Shown: positions 1 to 12,894 of the stretch, one piece after another
How the letters are laid out: the number at the start of each line of letters is the position of its first letter
Numbering within the stretch: position 1 is the stretch's first letter
Origin: Apis mellifera
Taxonomy: Eukaryota; Arthropoda; Insecta; Hymenoptera; Apidae
Assembly (NCBI RefSeq): GCF_003254395.2
Contig: NC_037638.1
Span: forward strand, 18,696,746-18,760,745
Direction of reading: 5' to 3'
Length of the DNA: 64,000 nucleotides
Translations under genes and position numbers: made by a program
Notes under the pieces: model-generated
Told to the model about the DNA's origin: nothing
Database searches by the model: none
What the model saw: the letters and a program-made list of their open reading frames with translations, nothing else

Positions 1-71
1 AGCCGGCTCCTCGATTCGCCTCCTCGATCGTGGCCCCTTCTAAGATTGAATTCGCACGGGTCCGATTTCCT

Positions 72-88
72 GGCCGCGATTCGCGGCC
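72..88. repeat. GC-rich perfect hairpin
   Basis: GGCCGCG, a 3-nt ATT loop, then CGCGGCC form a perfect 7-bp stem entirely of G and C. It lies in a GC-rich patch at the window edge. No function can be assigned. Confidence 0.6.
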
Positions 89-935
89 CTTTTTAACCTC
101 GACAAAAGATTCCTTTCGAGGCGGTCGTGCCGCGCTGACAACGAGGCTTGATGGATGCCTTATACGTACGCCGAAATATCGCCATTGGATTTTTACGAGA
201 ATCGCGGCATGGGACTGTCGAGAATTCTGAATCTGGAGAGATTTATAAAAATTCGATCGTTTGTAGTTATTACGCAAAGATAAATCTCGATAGATTTTCG
301 TGAGATAGATTTTGATCGATTTATAGATGAAAGCAGATTTATTAATCGAAAATTTAAGTATTTAAATAACGATTTGGATGGAATAAATTCAATGATTTGT
401 TTGTAAAATATGGTCTAAATATTGTCGTAAAAAATAAGATAAAATATTTACGCGTTAATACGTAACGTAATACATTTAAATCCTAACACTATCACGAAAA
501 TGATCATTTTTTTTTATATAACGATAATCTATGCAAATTGGAAAAATATTAGCCTTACGTCTTCCGAATATTATGATGTTATAAATATTGTAATTTGAAC
601 GAATGTTGATAGAAATTAAATTCTCGAGCTCGATATATCTAATAGAAAATACGAGACGCGACGGATACCATAGGAATGCTATTGAATGCTAGACTCCCCT
701 AAAGGAACGTTAAAGGGTTGAGAAAGCGTACCAGACATCCAGAAACAAGAAATCGAATCTATCAAACATCCTCCTTGAATACTAATACTGATAATTGAAT
801 TCATTTAACAATTGATACGATTCACAAACGAATAATTGCGGTACCGATAATCGTATAAGAAGCGCTATTATCCTTACCAATTGGATCGAAATAATTCGCA
901 ACCAAATATTCGGTTTCGCTCTTCGATTTTCATAT

Positions 936-963
936 TTCTCTTTCTCTCTCTCTCTTTCTCTCT
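936..963. repeat. CT-rich microsatellite
   Basis: A (CT)n run interrupted by TTT. It explains the arginine/glutamate-rich minus-strand open frame that crosses it, so that frame is not evidence of a gene. Confidence 0.9.
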
Positions 964-1484
964 ATCGGATTGATCCAAAGGTATAAGCTTGGAGATTTCT
1001 AAAAGGATGACTGCACTTTTTTTTAAAACGCATCGATTCGACGTTATTGTCGATACATAAGCCAGATACGGGGGAAAAAATCGGGCTCTCGTGACAGACA
1101 GGGAACAAAAACAAGATCGAGTGTAATCGAAAATGTTGGGAAGGGATGCCGACCGAACCGAGAACAGCTCGTTCGAGCGTTCTCCGTGATTATACATCCG
1201 AAAGTTGCGCGATCGTTGCGCATCGTGACACGTGCCAGGTGCAAATCGTTGGAAATGAAAATAACGCGAAACCCAGCCGTGGAAAAAGGGGATGCAATTT
1301 TCATCGACGTGTAATCGATCGGCTTCTCTTCCGTCCGTTCAATTTTATGCGTTCCCGCGCTGCATATGTTAATCGATCGCTGTGCTATCGCGCTCGAGCA
1401 TCGGTGCTCGAAAATCCTAGAATGCCGGAAGTGCATGGCGGATTGCGATCGCGCGTCGAATGTTTCCACGTTTGAATTTCAAAC

Positions 1485-1498
1485 TTTTTTTTTTTTTT
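1485..1498. repeat. Poly-T run (14 nt)
   Basis: An uninterrupted run of 14 T at the downstream edge of a CpG-rich patch. It may be a simple homopolymer or the trace of a retroposed A-tail on the minus strand. No flanking duplication was noticed. Confidence 0.85.
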
Positions 1499-2763
1499 AA
1501 ACAAAAACCATTTGAACCGTTCGCACGTTAATCATATTTGTTTTTCTGCCTTGAGAAGGTATCATCGTTATTGAAATTCACTAAAATTATATAATAATAA
1601 ATAAGTAAATAAATATATATTGGAGATATATAAAAATGGATAATTGAGATCAAACGCGTCAGATCGAATTGAATTGATTGGCAACTCGCTATATAAATAT
1701 GAAATACACGCAATACGATAGACAATTACTTTCTGTCAGACTGGTGATATAACTGGCATAAACGACAATGGAACCTATTCTGTTGGGACAACGTAATTAC
1801 TAATGGATTATCAAATAATCCCGAAAGGGAAACGGAACTGAGCACTGGCCGTGATTAGACAGATAGCGATCTTGATTTATCCTTCGACATCCGTCCCTTC
1901 GATTCCGCTGCAGGCTACTTCGGTAATTAGTAGCGGAAGTAAGACTCCGATCTATCTAGATCCGTATTGCTATTATAATACAATTATCTGAGAAATCTGT
2001 CTTTCTACGTCATATCCATATATCATATCTTCGTATTTGTAAATTCACTCGTGCAACGGAAACAATCTTAACGAGAATTAATTAACGAAACATACAGACG
2101 ATTCTTCGACTGTTAAAACATCATCCGATCCATCTTTTTTCGAATCTAATTCGTTGTTCCAAAAGATTTCTCTATATCCTCAATATCGCTATACAACATT
2201 TCGCGAACGAATGATCTATTCTGAATGCGCGTTATCTTTTGCAAAATCGAGTTCCGGAAGTGGGGAGTGCTCGCTCGGACCCGCCGCGACATTTTCCAGA
2301 AAGTTCGCGACACGGCCTGCTAGCCTCGAAACGATAAAACGGGAAATTGCGGCTAAAGTGAGAAACGATAATGGGCAACGTTTCCTGGATCCAATTGGAG
2401 AAGAAGAGGAGGAACGATCAGGTGGAAAGGATAAAGATGATCGAGGCTCGCGACGAGGCAGAAAAGTTTGGATCTGTGCGGATATAGGAAGATAGGAGGA
2501 ACGAATAAGCGGGTGGTCTCCTCGCCTTTTTTGAAATGAGGACGTTTGAATGCCACCCTAGAAACGGGTTATCTCGTTATCTTTAGAACCTTGTCTCGCA
2601 ACCTTCCCACATCGAGAAATACGGTGGTCGTATCAAAAGGGGAGGGAAAAAGTGTATTAGTTCTCGAGCTCCGTCTCCGCCACTTTACGATTTACACCCC
2701 CAATCTCGGTGGATACGGAACAATCTTTCGAGACCACCGGAATTTCCCAACTTCCAACGTTCT

Positions 2764-2787
2764 TGTTTGTTTGTTTGTTTTTTTTTT
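2764..2787. repeat. TTTG microsatellite ending in poly-T
   Basis: About four TTTG units followed by a T run. A simple tandem repeat with no associated gene. Confidence 0.9.
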
Positions 2788-4791
2788 AATCTTTGTATCT
2801 CGATTGGATGTAAGTAATATATGTATAAATCGTTGGCTCATTGTATATAGAAGGGTTGGTCGGATTTGGATATTTTTCGCATCTCAGGGAATTTTTTCTC
2901 TATCGAGAATAGCATTATTTAATTCTTAAAAACAAAAGGATCGTTTTAGGATGCGTTATTTTACGTATTGACGAGTTTTAAAGATAAACCAGGCGTCTGG
3001 TTTATTATCGGAGAGATCGATGAGTTGCAAGTATACGCGAGATATTCTCGGAATTTTCCAAGAAAGATAGTTTGAAAGTTCATCCTGTGATCCAAGATAT
3101 TCTTCGACGAAGGGATGAGAGTAAGCTTTGACTACCGCTCTAATAAAAAAAACTGTTCGGAAGAAAAAGCGAAAAATTACGCAGCGCAGAGGAGGAGGAG
3201 AAGAAGAAGAGAATTCTGATAAAAACTGAATCGTAAATAAAGAGAACGGCGAAAATCTTGATCTCCCCAATATGAAATTCTTCGTTCGAGATCTCCAATC
3301 TCCACCCATTTCCTTCAACTGCTTCCGTTCTGTCATCTTTTTCAAAATATCAATACGACTTCTCCGTTTCTTGTCTTTCGCCTACATCCAGGTATCCCGT
3401 CTTTTACCTCGTCGATTTTGCTTTCGAGTAGATCCGCCGACTTCGCTATAGTTTCATTCACTCGTAACGTCCTTCCTCCTATTTTCGTTCTCATCCCTTC
3501 CAACAACGTCACTCGCTCGATTTGCCTCTTTTTTCAACGGATATCGCAGCCGACTAGATTGAAATCGTGAACCATATTCTCGGTTATGGCCCGTATCGAT
3601 CTGATCGACGCCGATCGACCACGGCTGATTAGATTAAAGCTATTGCGCAAACGTAAGGCGAATAAATTTCCAACTGCTTGTTTTTCTTCAGTCTCGAAAC
3701 TTCTTTATTTTTCGGGAAGACATGTTTTCGCCACGACCGCGGTGTGGATTTGTATAAAGCGATTGTATAGCTTTCGATTCGTCCTCCTTGTTTTTTTTCT
3801 CTCTTCTTCATGGCGGAGAAATAGATCAAGAGAAAATGTTCGAGCGTGGGGATCGAAGAATCGTGTAGAGAAATTGAAGAGAATTTGAATAAAATTCGTG
3901 GAAGAAGCGTAAATTTTCCAACGAGATAGGATGCACTTTGGACTTGTGTTCGATTAATGAATAATAAGTACCATTAGATGTTCGAGTCCCTTTTTCGAAA
4001 ATTGATTTGCCACGACGATTGCGTGCTGGAGAAATAAATTAAATAGAATTTAGAGTGAACGAGGGAAGTTGGAACATTCGCGGAATCCTCGAGCGTAAAA
4101 GCTATCGCGTGTTTGATGAACTGCTGCTGAATATTTGCGTGAATTTTCTCCGCACGATAAATTCATGCTAGACAAGAAAACCAACCCTCTTATTCGTTCC
4201 ATGTTTAAAAGAAATCGGCCGCGTAGATTTATGCCAATTTTATGTATTAAATAAACCAACATCCCCGAGCACCATCCCCGTCGTTTCTAAAAACCTCTTT
4301 AAAAATTATAGCCTCGCGATATTCTAAATTCCAATCGAACATGCACAGATGACTATATACCGTATTTCGTATTTTCCTCGTTGCATTCTCGATCGATAGA
4401 GGATGGACGAAGGTCTCTCGAAGCCACGGTGGACTTTTTGCGAGAATTAACTGGCGCCAAGGTGCTTGTTTGTGGGCCAACCACTGGGACGAGAAACTGC
4501 CGAATTTGCATTCGACCCTGTCGTTTCGTGGAAACGTTCTTCGTCGATACGACACCGCAGAAACAATAAGGAGAAAGGAGGACAGAGGTATCGATATTAA
4601 AGAGAAAGACGATTCAATGATACAGCGTTGGAACGCGAATGGTCGAACGAGAGAAACGTCGAAATCAATTTTGTTACTCTTAAATTGATACACGGAATAT
4701 CTCCTCCCTGAATAATTTTTATCGCGCAGCTAACGTTGGAATTTAATGTTTTAATAATCTTAATTTTTGCGTTAAAAACTATCTTCGATTT

Positions 4792-4816
4792 AAAAAAAAA
4801 AAAAAAAGAAAAAAAA
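4792..4816. repeat. Poly-A run with one G interruption
   Basis: Sixteen A, one G, then eight A. A simple homopolymer tract in AT-rich DNA. No upstream retroposed gene or polyadenylation context was recognised. Confidence 0.9.
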
Positions 4817-6738
4817 CTGGAACCTCGTGACTTTTACACAAAGCGGGTAATTCGATAACTAGCTCTTTTAATCGTTTGCAATGTTATTGAATTCTTGACG
4901 CGGTTAAATGTATATTGAATATAAAAATAGTATTTAGTCGACTACAATATTTATAAAGCACTTATTTGATTTTTCGTGTTTTTGATGCGAACAAGTAAAA
5001 ATCTGCGAAATACACGTTTTATATTTTAAATAAATTTGAAATCAGCGATTTTATCACTTAATACATTCGCTGCAGGTCGGATTTTCATTACATCCGATGG
5101 TATAAAATAATTTTCATTTTTATTTCTATATTGGAAAACCTTTTACACGTATTTCACTTGAATTATTATATTCGTTTCCAAAAATTTCCCGACTTTTGAT
5201 TCGTATTTCGCATTCAACTCGCCAACTTTTATATCCATACACAACCGACCAATTTATGCGAATTATATTACCATTGAATTTTATCGACATTTCGAAAAAT
5301 AAGTACAAACGACGCCGTAAAAAGAGTTATACGAAATTAACCGAGCACCGCGGATACAAAAATCGAGCCAAACCCGCAAAAGTCGCTCCATCCTCGAAAC
5401 CGCCACTTATAATCGGAATACTCCTCCGCCACCAAACCAAAACCAGTCGTTCCAGCCGACGAACTTACGCGCCAGGCAAACCGCAAGGATCATCCAACCA
5501 AAATCCATCCGGTCTAACCACCGATCACCGAAAAAGCGAGCACCAAGAATAAACAATGCGGTAACGAGCGATAGCCGGAGAAAGGGATGGGAAGGGATCG
5601 AGGCAGGTCATGCGTGGGCCCAGTTTCCTCTATCCAAATTTATCTTCTTCTCGTTTGGAAAAAGTTCCCTCTCCTCGAATCCTAATACAGATGGGCCGGC
5701 CGTCGATACGCTTTTTCTAGACGCGTGCGAGAGAATCCGAACCCGTTCTTTCTGGCTTTGACGCTTCGTTGGCTTCCTTCGTGGCGATGCATCGTCGACC
5801 GACCGCAGAAACCTTCGACGACGAGCCTCTCTTTCTTCTTTTTCTCCTATTCCTCCTCTTCCAACTTCCATTCTCCCCCCAAGAAGTTCTCTCCGTCGAT
5901 TCTCTTCGTCAGGTTGAAATTCAGCTTCGTGAATTCAAGTGTGATCGCACGGACAACGACCAGTTCTTAACGGATTCGAACACCGATTTCGAAAGCGTTC
6001 CTTCTACAGGATTTTCTGCCAATGGTCGATTGAGTTTTTACGTTACATCGAATTGAACGTAGAATTATGGGAATGTATGTTTAAACGGTTCAATGAAATT
6101 CATTAGAAATCGAAGGATTTGGAATAGTAGCGAATTACTGATTCGAAATCAAGAATATATTGAAGTGTAAATGTTAAAATTCATTATCGAATGATTCTTT
6201 TAATCAATCTACGGATCAAATTTTTCCTTCAATCTAAACTAATACGAATTCTAAAAGTTCATTTAAGATCCGTGGTAGAGATAATTAGAGGAGCACGTTC
6301 GAGCTTTTCCAATCACAAGACAGGTTGGAGAACAGTAACTAACCCTTCGCGAGCCTAGATATTATCTCGAGTTCCGCAAATTCCTGTATCCTCTCCTGTA
6401 GTTCGAGGTATCTCTCTAACTACCCTTGAACCAGACCACTTCGCCAAACGGGCAAAATGAAGCCTCAGCGTTTCCGGCTGACCGAGCCTTTACGACCCTG
6501 CCTCTACCGTACACTCCAAACGCGTTATGCGTGTTTTTCGAATTAGGACAATTACCATCGTAAAACAGAGTTTCATCTGGGAGAGGGAAGGAACGCTCGA
6601 AAACAGCCGTTCCGCTTCATAATTTCCCCATGACTTTCGGGATCCTCGGCGGTAACAACCGAAAGTTGCCACGTTTACGTTCGCATTAACTTTGAATAAT
6701 TTCACTGAACTTCTTATCTCGACGGCGTCGTACGTGGT

Positions 6739-6785
6739 GCGTGGCCAGACCACGCTGGAACCGGGACAAGGAGGACCGCGGTCCT
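6739..6785. repeat. Clustered hairpin and 14-bp palindrome
   Basis: At 6739-6755 GCGTGG and CCACGC form a 6-bp stem around a 5-nt loop. At 6772-6785 AGGACCGCGGTCCT is a perfect 14-bp palindrome. Both lie in a small GC-rich block. A palindrome this long can bind a dimeric protein, but no specific factor is indicated. Confidence 0.6.
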
Positions 6786-7255
6786 GGCTTTCCGCTTCCG
6801 CCAAATTAATGCTATCGCGAGGTCGAACGAATCCAAGTTTCCCTCATCTGTTCCACGGTAATTAAAATATATATCTTGCTCTGTTCCAACGTTATTCGAT
6901 ATATTTCTCGCGGTGAAATTTCCCCGGGAAAATAACAGAATTGCAATTATACAAGAGTAATCTTCCTATATATCGTTTTCTTTTGGGATTCCGCTCTCTC
7001 GGAGCTTTTGAATTTTGATCCTCGGCTGATCGTTAAATAAAAGCTTGTATTATTTTATGCAGGATTTGTACAAAGCTCGTCAAAGAATCGTAACACGGAG
7101 GAGTTTAATGAATTTCTCGGGCGACAATGAACCTTCTTGCCAGGGACAAACGAGTATTTTCCAAGGGAAAGATCCGGGATGAATAACAAAAGAGTTATTC
7201 CTATTAATCCCCGCCAGGACGCGATACAATGAGCTTTCAAAAGATTTTTACTTAC

Positions 7256-7323
7256 GTCGGGATAATAAGTATCCGTGACTACATGTCCTCGGAAGATAGA
7301 AAACTCACCTGAAGACAGAACAC
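7256..7323 (-). CDS. Candidate internal exon (unknown protein)
   Basis: On the minus strand, a pyrimidine-rich stretch ending TTTTGTGTTTCAG is followed by 68 nt and then GTAAGT. One frame is open across the whole 68 nt (2 nt plus 22 codons), reading VLSSGEFSIFRGHVVTDTYY then PD. A second good donor, CAG|GTGAGT, lies only 15 nt into it (7309-7323), so a 15-nt microexon is the alternative. I recognise no family, and neighbouring exons were not found. Both splice sites are good, but a 22-codon open frame is easily reached by chance. Confidence 0.22.
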
Positions 7324-9599
7324 CTGAAACACAAAAGTGAAACGTTTATCGAAACTGCTCCATTACGTCTCCATGTAGCGCGACATGCACGCGCGACCGT
7401 GAGTCCATAATCTCCAAGTGCATTCCACGTCGTCGTAACAATTTCTACAAAAATCCTTATGACTCGTGAATAGAAGGAAAGTAGCCCCGACAAGTGCTTT
7501 GATAAACGCCACTCGACGAATATAAAGGGAGCACTCTGCACGTGGTCTCACGGTTTCGGTTATGCACAGCTTGTAAAACGCTTTTTTTCTCTCTCCCATA
7601 AACCGACTCTCTCTTCGCTCTCTCTTTCCATCATTGCCGCCGCCACCGTTCACCATTAAAAACTTAAATCTCGTTTCCTTCCGTCGATCATTCTTTTTCC
7701 TCGAACAAGAACCACCCGCGTATCCGGATCCAATCGAACAAATAGTTACCATTATCGGTAAATGGTGTCTGTAATCTCCGTCCCGAAAGCATCGACGAAC
7801 ATAAAACAAATGGATTTCGTGAGAGCATGTATTACGATGCCTTAATGGGGTATTTACGATATTCTTCCACCATTGAAAGTGGGGGGACGAGCGGTTAAGA
7901 CGAGCCATATTTGGGTCTTTGCTCCGTGTTTCTGGGAAGTTTAACGGTCGATGATTTAATGAGCGTGCGAAGTAGTCGATCGAAATATAAACCTGCAAAT
8001 ATTTTTGAGTTATTTCGTGAACTTCTTATGGGGATAAATTTAAATTGATCCAAATTTTTCGAGTTTTCGATTAAATGGAAAATAATGCATCGAATGTTAT
8101 GTAATATATTGCTTAACAATGATATAAATTAAATTATATCTTTAGAAAAAAACGATGTACGATTCTACAAATGAAAAATACAATAAACGACTTTTTTTTT
8201 CGTTTCCAATTCAAACTTTGAAAAACATTTGAATCGCATCACTGTTGCAGCGAAATAAAATAGCTTCGAAATAAAAATCCTTTATTTGGAAATTATTTTT
8301 GCGAAACAATTTTGGCAATTACGTTCACAATACTTAAAATCAAAACCGAAACGGATAAAATTGATTTGTAAAAATGTATGAAAAATGTTACAAGGATCCC
8401 GTCTTCTCCGAGTTGTGAAGGAAAAAATCACGTAGATTTCCATCTCGACCGTTGATTGGCACCTTTCGTAGAACGCGTGTTGCGTAATTCAACATAATTA
8501 CAGAGACGAAGAAAGCGGATAAATCTGGCTTGTCCTCGATCTGGCTATCTGAGAAAGAAACGACATTTACCGATACTTTCCTTCGTGCAAACGTCGTTGC
8601 ACCACTCCCGTCCATATCTTCGAATCTGACCAAACAACGACGCGAAACTACAACACGTGGCGAAGAAAAAGGGGCGAGTTGGTCGAACCGTCGAGCAAAG
8701 TTCGATAAACAGTTCTGCTCCCAGTTCTGTTCCCACCCATCCACGGGCCTCTCGACAAATGCCGCGAGAATTCGGTGTCACGCGTCATCCCCGCAATTTC
8801 ACACGCGAAATGCAATCTTCATACCGAGCCCTATTCCCCGTCGATCACCTTTTTCCCTCCCCCTTCACACCCGAGACTTCCGTTGGCCGCGACGACAGGA
8901 TTTCCATGTAGCGACAATTCGCCAACGTTCCACTGACGTTTCTGGGGTAAAAGTGATCCGAGTCCCGATCGATGGAATACGAGAGAGAGATAATTTTGGA
9001 AACGTTCTCCGCCCGCGACGACATCCCCACGCGATTCTTCAATGGAAGATGGAAGAGAGAATATTATCGGAAATTTTTCGCATCCTCGAAGAATAATATT
9101 TCGCCGTGTCAGAGAGACAATTTAACATCGCGTTACTCGATTCTTCGAGCGAATGATTTAAATATTTAAATATTGTGACGACGATGGGTTTCGCCAGGAG
9201 AGACGGTTCGCGGGATTTATATCGATCGAGAGTATAGTTTCGACAATTTGCCGGATAAGGATAGAATTTTTGCGTGACGGAAGGGGCGGGGATTCGCGAG
9301 GATTTCGAACGAGAGGAAGTGGTCGCCGAGATCGGTCGACAAGGGGGAAAACAATTTAGGAAATTTCCTTGGTCGCGTGCCGCTGGCAGTGGCTCAATAT
9401 GGCGCTCGCGATATAAATCATCGCACTCCCTCGGACCTCTTCCGGGACCAGAAGCAGAAACGGCCAAATGGACTGTGTTTTAACCGAGCAAATAACCAGC
9501 GATGTTGCTCGCCGCTCGTTATAGGCCGAGAAAGATCGCGTGTGCTCGTTTGCGAAAATGCTCGGAAACTCTCCGGACGAACGATCATTTTTTCCCTAA

Positions 9600-9668
9600 C
9601 TTTCTTCCATTTTTTTTTTCTATTCTCATCTTTCTTCTTCTTCTTTTTTTTTAATCTCTCTTTCTATT
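9600..9668. repeat. Pyrimidine tract (T/C-rich)
   Basis: About 70 nt almost entirely T and C, with a T run and CTT repeats. Read on the plus strand it resembles an oversized polypyrimidine tract, but no AG with an open exon follows. Confidence 0.85.
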
Positions 9669-10076
9669 CAAACATCGCTCGAAGAGTCACTTCGCCGTAT
9701 GAAAAGGGGAAGAATTAATTCGCTCGTGGATCGAGATTATTCATTTAACGCGCGATGAGTTTTCGTGTTCGAGAGCATTCCAAAGATGACTCAAAACTTT
9801 CACAGAATGTATGGATTACTTAATGGTATAAAGAAAAGAAAAATTACTTTGCATCTTGTAACGAAAGAATAAATATCGGTAACTGATCGGTAATTATGAT
9901 ACCTTCTCGATTCAACGATGATTTGTTTTCCTGAATTTTGAAAAAGAAAAGATTTTGATTGTTGGATATCTTGAGAGATAGTTGGGAAAATCTGATTGGA
10001 TAAATATGTAACGCGTTCATAATTTATTATTGTTTTAAAAGATTCTGACAAGTTTGATTAAGGAATTAACGTTCAT

Positions 10077-10123
10077 AATTATTCGAGCGACTTCGAAAGT
10101 CGATGGGCGTTGCTCGAATAATT
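10077..10123. repeat. Inverted repeat, 15-bp stem, 17-nt loop
   Basis: AATTATTCGAGCGAC pairs with GTTGCTCGAATAATT over 15 positions with one G.T pair. The 17-nt loop starts with a smaller CGACTT/AAGTCG fold that overlaps the stem end, so two foldings compete. The structure is too short for a typical microRNA precursor unless it extends outward, and no outward pairing was seen. It could be a palindromic element remnant or a structured transcript segment. Confidence 0.7.
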
Positions 10124-11999
10124 TAAGTTCCAGTTAGAATACTTAAAGTTGCAACTTTTGATACAAAGAAATCGTTGTCCTCCGTTCACGTGTGCAAGTA
10201 ATAACGAGAGACTGTCAGGTTTTATAATAAAAAACTCTTAGAATAAAATATACTTTTTTATAATTTAGATAATTATGAAATGTATTCACATATTGTACTT
10301 TCAGATTAAATCAATACAGGTAATATTACTTTACTCTCTATATCCTCTTTGGATGAATGATGTAGTTATATTTCAAATAAATTTTACGTCATACTCCTTT
10401 TATGAAGACTGACAAGGCTTAATCATGTTAAAAACTTTGCTCTTTTAAAAATCACTGTCGAAGAGCAATTTACAGAATATACATTTTATCGGGAAAAAAA
10501 GAAAGAAGGAAACAAAAAAAGAGAGAACTAGTTATGAATTTTTCGTTCATTCGAAAAATCAATACATCAATATTTTTATCAAATAAACCGTCACGAATCT
10601 TTCGGTCAATCATCACGAATCATCATCGTCGTCTTTTTATTTTTATATAACCGATCTAAACGTTAAAACATTAAAACTATCGATCATTCGTCGCATCATT
10701 CGAATTATAACATTATAATTTTAATTTTCTTTTTTCTATTTAAATGACATCGATCGCAACAAACGTTCAATCGAGGATCTCTATAATTTGAACTGAATTT
10801 CATCACGTAAGAACACAATTTTAACTCTTTGCATTATCTCTAACATAACAACAATATTTTTTCCGAAAAAAATATTTAAATTGCTAAAACAAGGAAAATA
10901 AAAATCAGACTCGATCATTGAAATCATGCGAAGGGTTATCCACAAATTTTGCTACGATTCAAAATACATTGATCGTAATCGAAATCGTTTGTCGACAAGC
11001 AATATTCCCCAAAAAGATTCCCCAAGAGATATCATGATTGAACGCTTTTCTAAAAAGTTTCACCTCGCGCGGCTCGTCGAACGATCGGGTCACGATCCAC
11101 TTTGAAAACTGCGGACTATTAGTAAAGCGATTTACCGATCCAATCAGAATATCCATCACACGGCTCGGGGATTATAATATAATTTCGATCCATCAGATGG
11201 ATAATATCGACGGGTGGAACGATCGGTGATTCGATATTTCTTGCACGAAACGCCACGTCTTACCTATTCCCGCGAGAATCCTCCCTCCATCCACGAATCT
11301 ATATCTTCATACGACACGGAGGAAAATTAAGAGCACCGATGGATAGAGGGGGCTAAGCGAATTCTCGGCGAATCAATTTTTTTCGAAATCACGATCTATC
11401 TCGTGCCTCGCGTTCCTTCGCGGGATATCTTAAATTTCGCGCGTTCATCGTTCTCGCGATGAAAATTGTGCTTGGCGTGGCTGTATGCACGGCCAACATT
11501 CCTTTCGCGTAATTTACGATAATACGTGATAATTATATGGAAATTTATGTAACGGTTTAGTCATAGTATAGATAATATGCGGATTTATTAATTTCAATAT
11601 TATACAGGCTGTTTTTCATCAACGCTAAAAAATACGCGGGAATTTTGAAAGGGGTTAAGAGCGTGTCCACGTATCAAGTGTCCTTTTCAAGAGAACGGTG
11701 AGTGATGGATGAATGGGCGAGTTTACGAGAGAGAAATTTTATTAAAGAAAAAATTATATACCGTAATATATAGTATATATCGATTTGTTTCCTTTTTGAA
11801 AATTTTAATACAAAAAAAAAAAAGAAAGGTATTCTGTCGTAATTGTGACCAAAGTAGAGATTTAGCGAATTACGCGTCTCGTAAATTATTCGAGGATTTC
11901 TCATTACGGAATAACAACGAAACATGTGCACCTGTGCGTTCACGGCACGTAAAACGATAAGGGAGAAGCATGGAGGAAAGAAGCGGTGAAACTAAAATC

Positions 12000-12043
12000 G
12001 AAAAAAGAAAAAAAGGGGGGGGAGAAATAAAAAAAAAAAAACA
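12000..12043. repeat. Purine tract with G9-10 and A runs
   Basis: A-rich sequence, a run of about ten G, then about twelve A, all purine on the plus strand. It is prone to slippage and sequencing error. Confidence 0.85.
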
Positions 12044-12360
12044 CTGATAATAAAACGAGTTTTATCTCCGAACTTGTAGCTCGTAGGAAAACAATTTTAC
12101 GTGGGCGGGTTCGATCCTGATTACGATACAAGCATAACACCGTGCTTACACTGAATGGCTCGTATGAGGAAAACGGCCGAGTTCGAATCGATAAGTCGAT
12201 TCAAATATAACCAGCAACGTATGTATAATGCGCCGTCGCGGCTAACCGGCCGTGAATGCTCAACTATTTTAAAATCCGTTAATTTTACGCCCCAGATATT
12301 CGACAGCCCATTTTTGTCCGCGCGTGCTCTTACGGAGCCTCGTTATGCTAACGAAGAATC

Positions 12361-12466
12361 GAGGAGAAGGAGGAGAAAGAGGATGAGGAGGAGGAGGGAA
12401 AAAACGAGAAAAAAAGAGAGAGAGGAAAAAAGAAAGGGAAGAAAGGAAAATGAAAGGAGGAAAAAA
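12361..12466. repeat. Polypurine tract, about 106 bp
   Basis: Nearly uninterrupted A/G sequence with GAGGAG-type units. It produces an artefactual Arg/Glu/Lys-rich open frame. Such homopurine stretches can form triplex DNA and can vary in length. Confidence 0.9.
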
Positions 12467-12540
12467 TTGATCGTGCCAGTATGAAAGTGGCTCGATGGTG
12501 GAAATTGTTCGTCGATTTTTAGATCGGTGGAAAACTGGAT

Positions 12541-12560
12541 CTCTCTCTCTCTTTCTCTCT
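12541..12560. repeat. CT microsatellite
   Basis: Six CT units, then TTTCTCTCT. A short simple repeat. Confidence 0.9.
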
Positions 12561-12864
12561 GGAGCGGCCACGTTTTAATTAAATTTTCCGAGCAACCCAG
12601 GGTCTAGCGAACCGTTTATTTTTCCTTCTCGGTTAAAACTACCGGCAGAGTGTTTGGATTATTATGCGAATTATTTTCACGAACTTTCGGATGCTCTCTC
12701 GCGGATGTAGAGAAGTTGCAACGAGACTATGGCTCTGCCAACGTGGATAAAGGGGGATGATTGCGCGTGGCACCGTACTTTTAATTAAATATAACTTAAT
12801 CGGACGGCTCGGTATTCGATGAACTTTTCGCATTGTGAACCAAGCTTCGCGAGCAACCACGATT

Positions 12865-12872
12865 TATAAAAG
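12865..12872 (+). promoter_or_regulatory. Candidate TATA box
   Basis: TATAAAAG matches the consensus TATA element. It lies about 30 nt upstream of a C/T-rich stretch near 12890-12900 that could hold a start site, and about 220 nt upstream of a strong splice donor at 13089. Together these suggest a plus-strand promoter with a short first exon. No clear initiator motif was seen, and TATA-like octamers are expected by chance in AT-rich DNA. Confidence 0.3.
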
Positions 12873-12894
12873 AAACGCGACGCGCGACCCCCTT

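Larger units (their letters stand above)
1..7255. other. Non-coding stretch, no gene recognised
   Basis: No convincing gene was found on either strand. The stretch alternates AT-rich DNA with CpG-rich patches. Open frames here are short, and several start only at TTG, GTG or CTG. It holds a CT repeat, poly-A and poly-T runs, a TTTG repeat at about 2764-2787, and small inverted repeats at 72-88 and 1394-1411. A C/A-rich patch at 5340-5560 stays open in more than one frame, which fits base composition better than coding. Confidence 0.6.
7324..12864. other. Non-coding stretch, no gene recognised
   Basis: Contains the longest ATG-initiated frame I noted (minus strand, 7363-7908, 181 aa), with no recognisable domain and a composition like the local CpG-rich DNA. 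It also holds a GC-richer segment at 8400-9500, a long pyrimidine tract, a strong inverted repeat at 10077-10123, very AT-rich DNA at 10.2-10.9 kb, and an AG|GTAAGA donor-like site on the minus strand near 11264. None of this assembles into a gene. Confidence 0.55.

Noticed and set aside
5340..5757. Long ATG-less open frame in a C/A-rich patch
   Set aside because: Openness follows from the shortage of T and G on that strand. Two frames are open at once, and no splice sites or domains are seen.
7363..7908. 181-residue ATG frame on the minus strand
   Set aside because: The composition (Arg, His, Cys, Lys) matches the local CpG-rich DNA, no family is recognised, and there is no transcript context. 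Its length is unusual but still reachable in compositionally uneven DNA.
8530..9096. 188-codon plus-strand frame
   Set aside because: It starts at TTG, has an ATG only near its end, and is overlapped by several other open frames in a GC-richer patch.
12100..12125. GGTTCGATCC resembling the T-loop of a tRNA
   Set aside because: No matching A box, acceptor stem or anticodon arm could be folded upstream.
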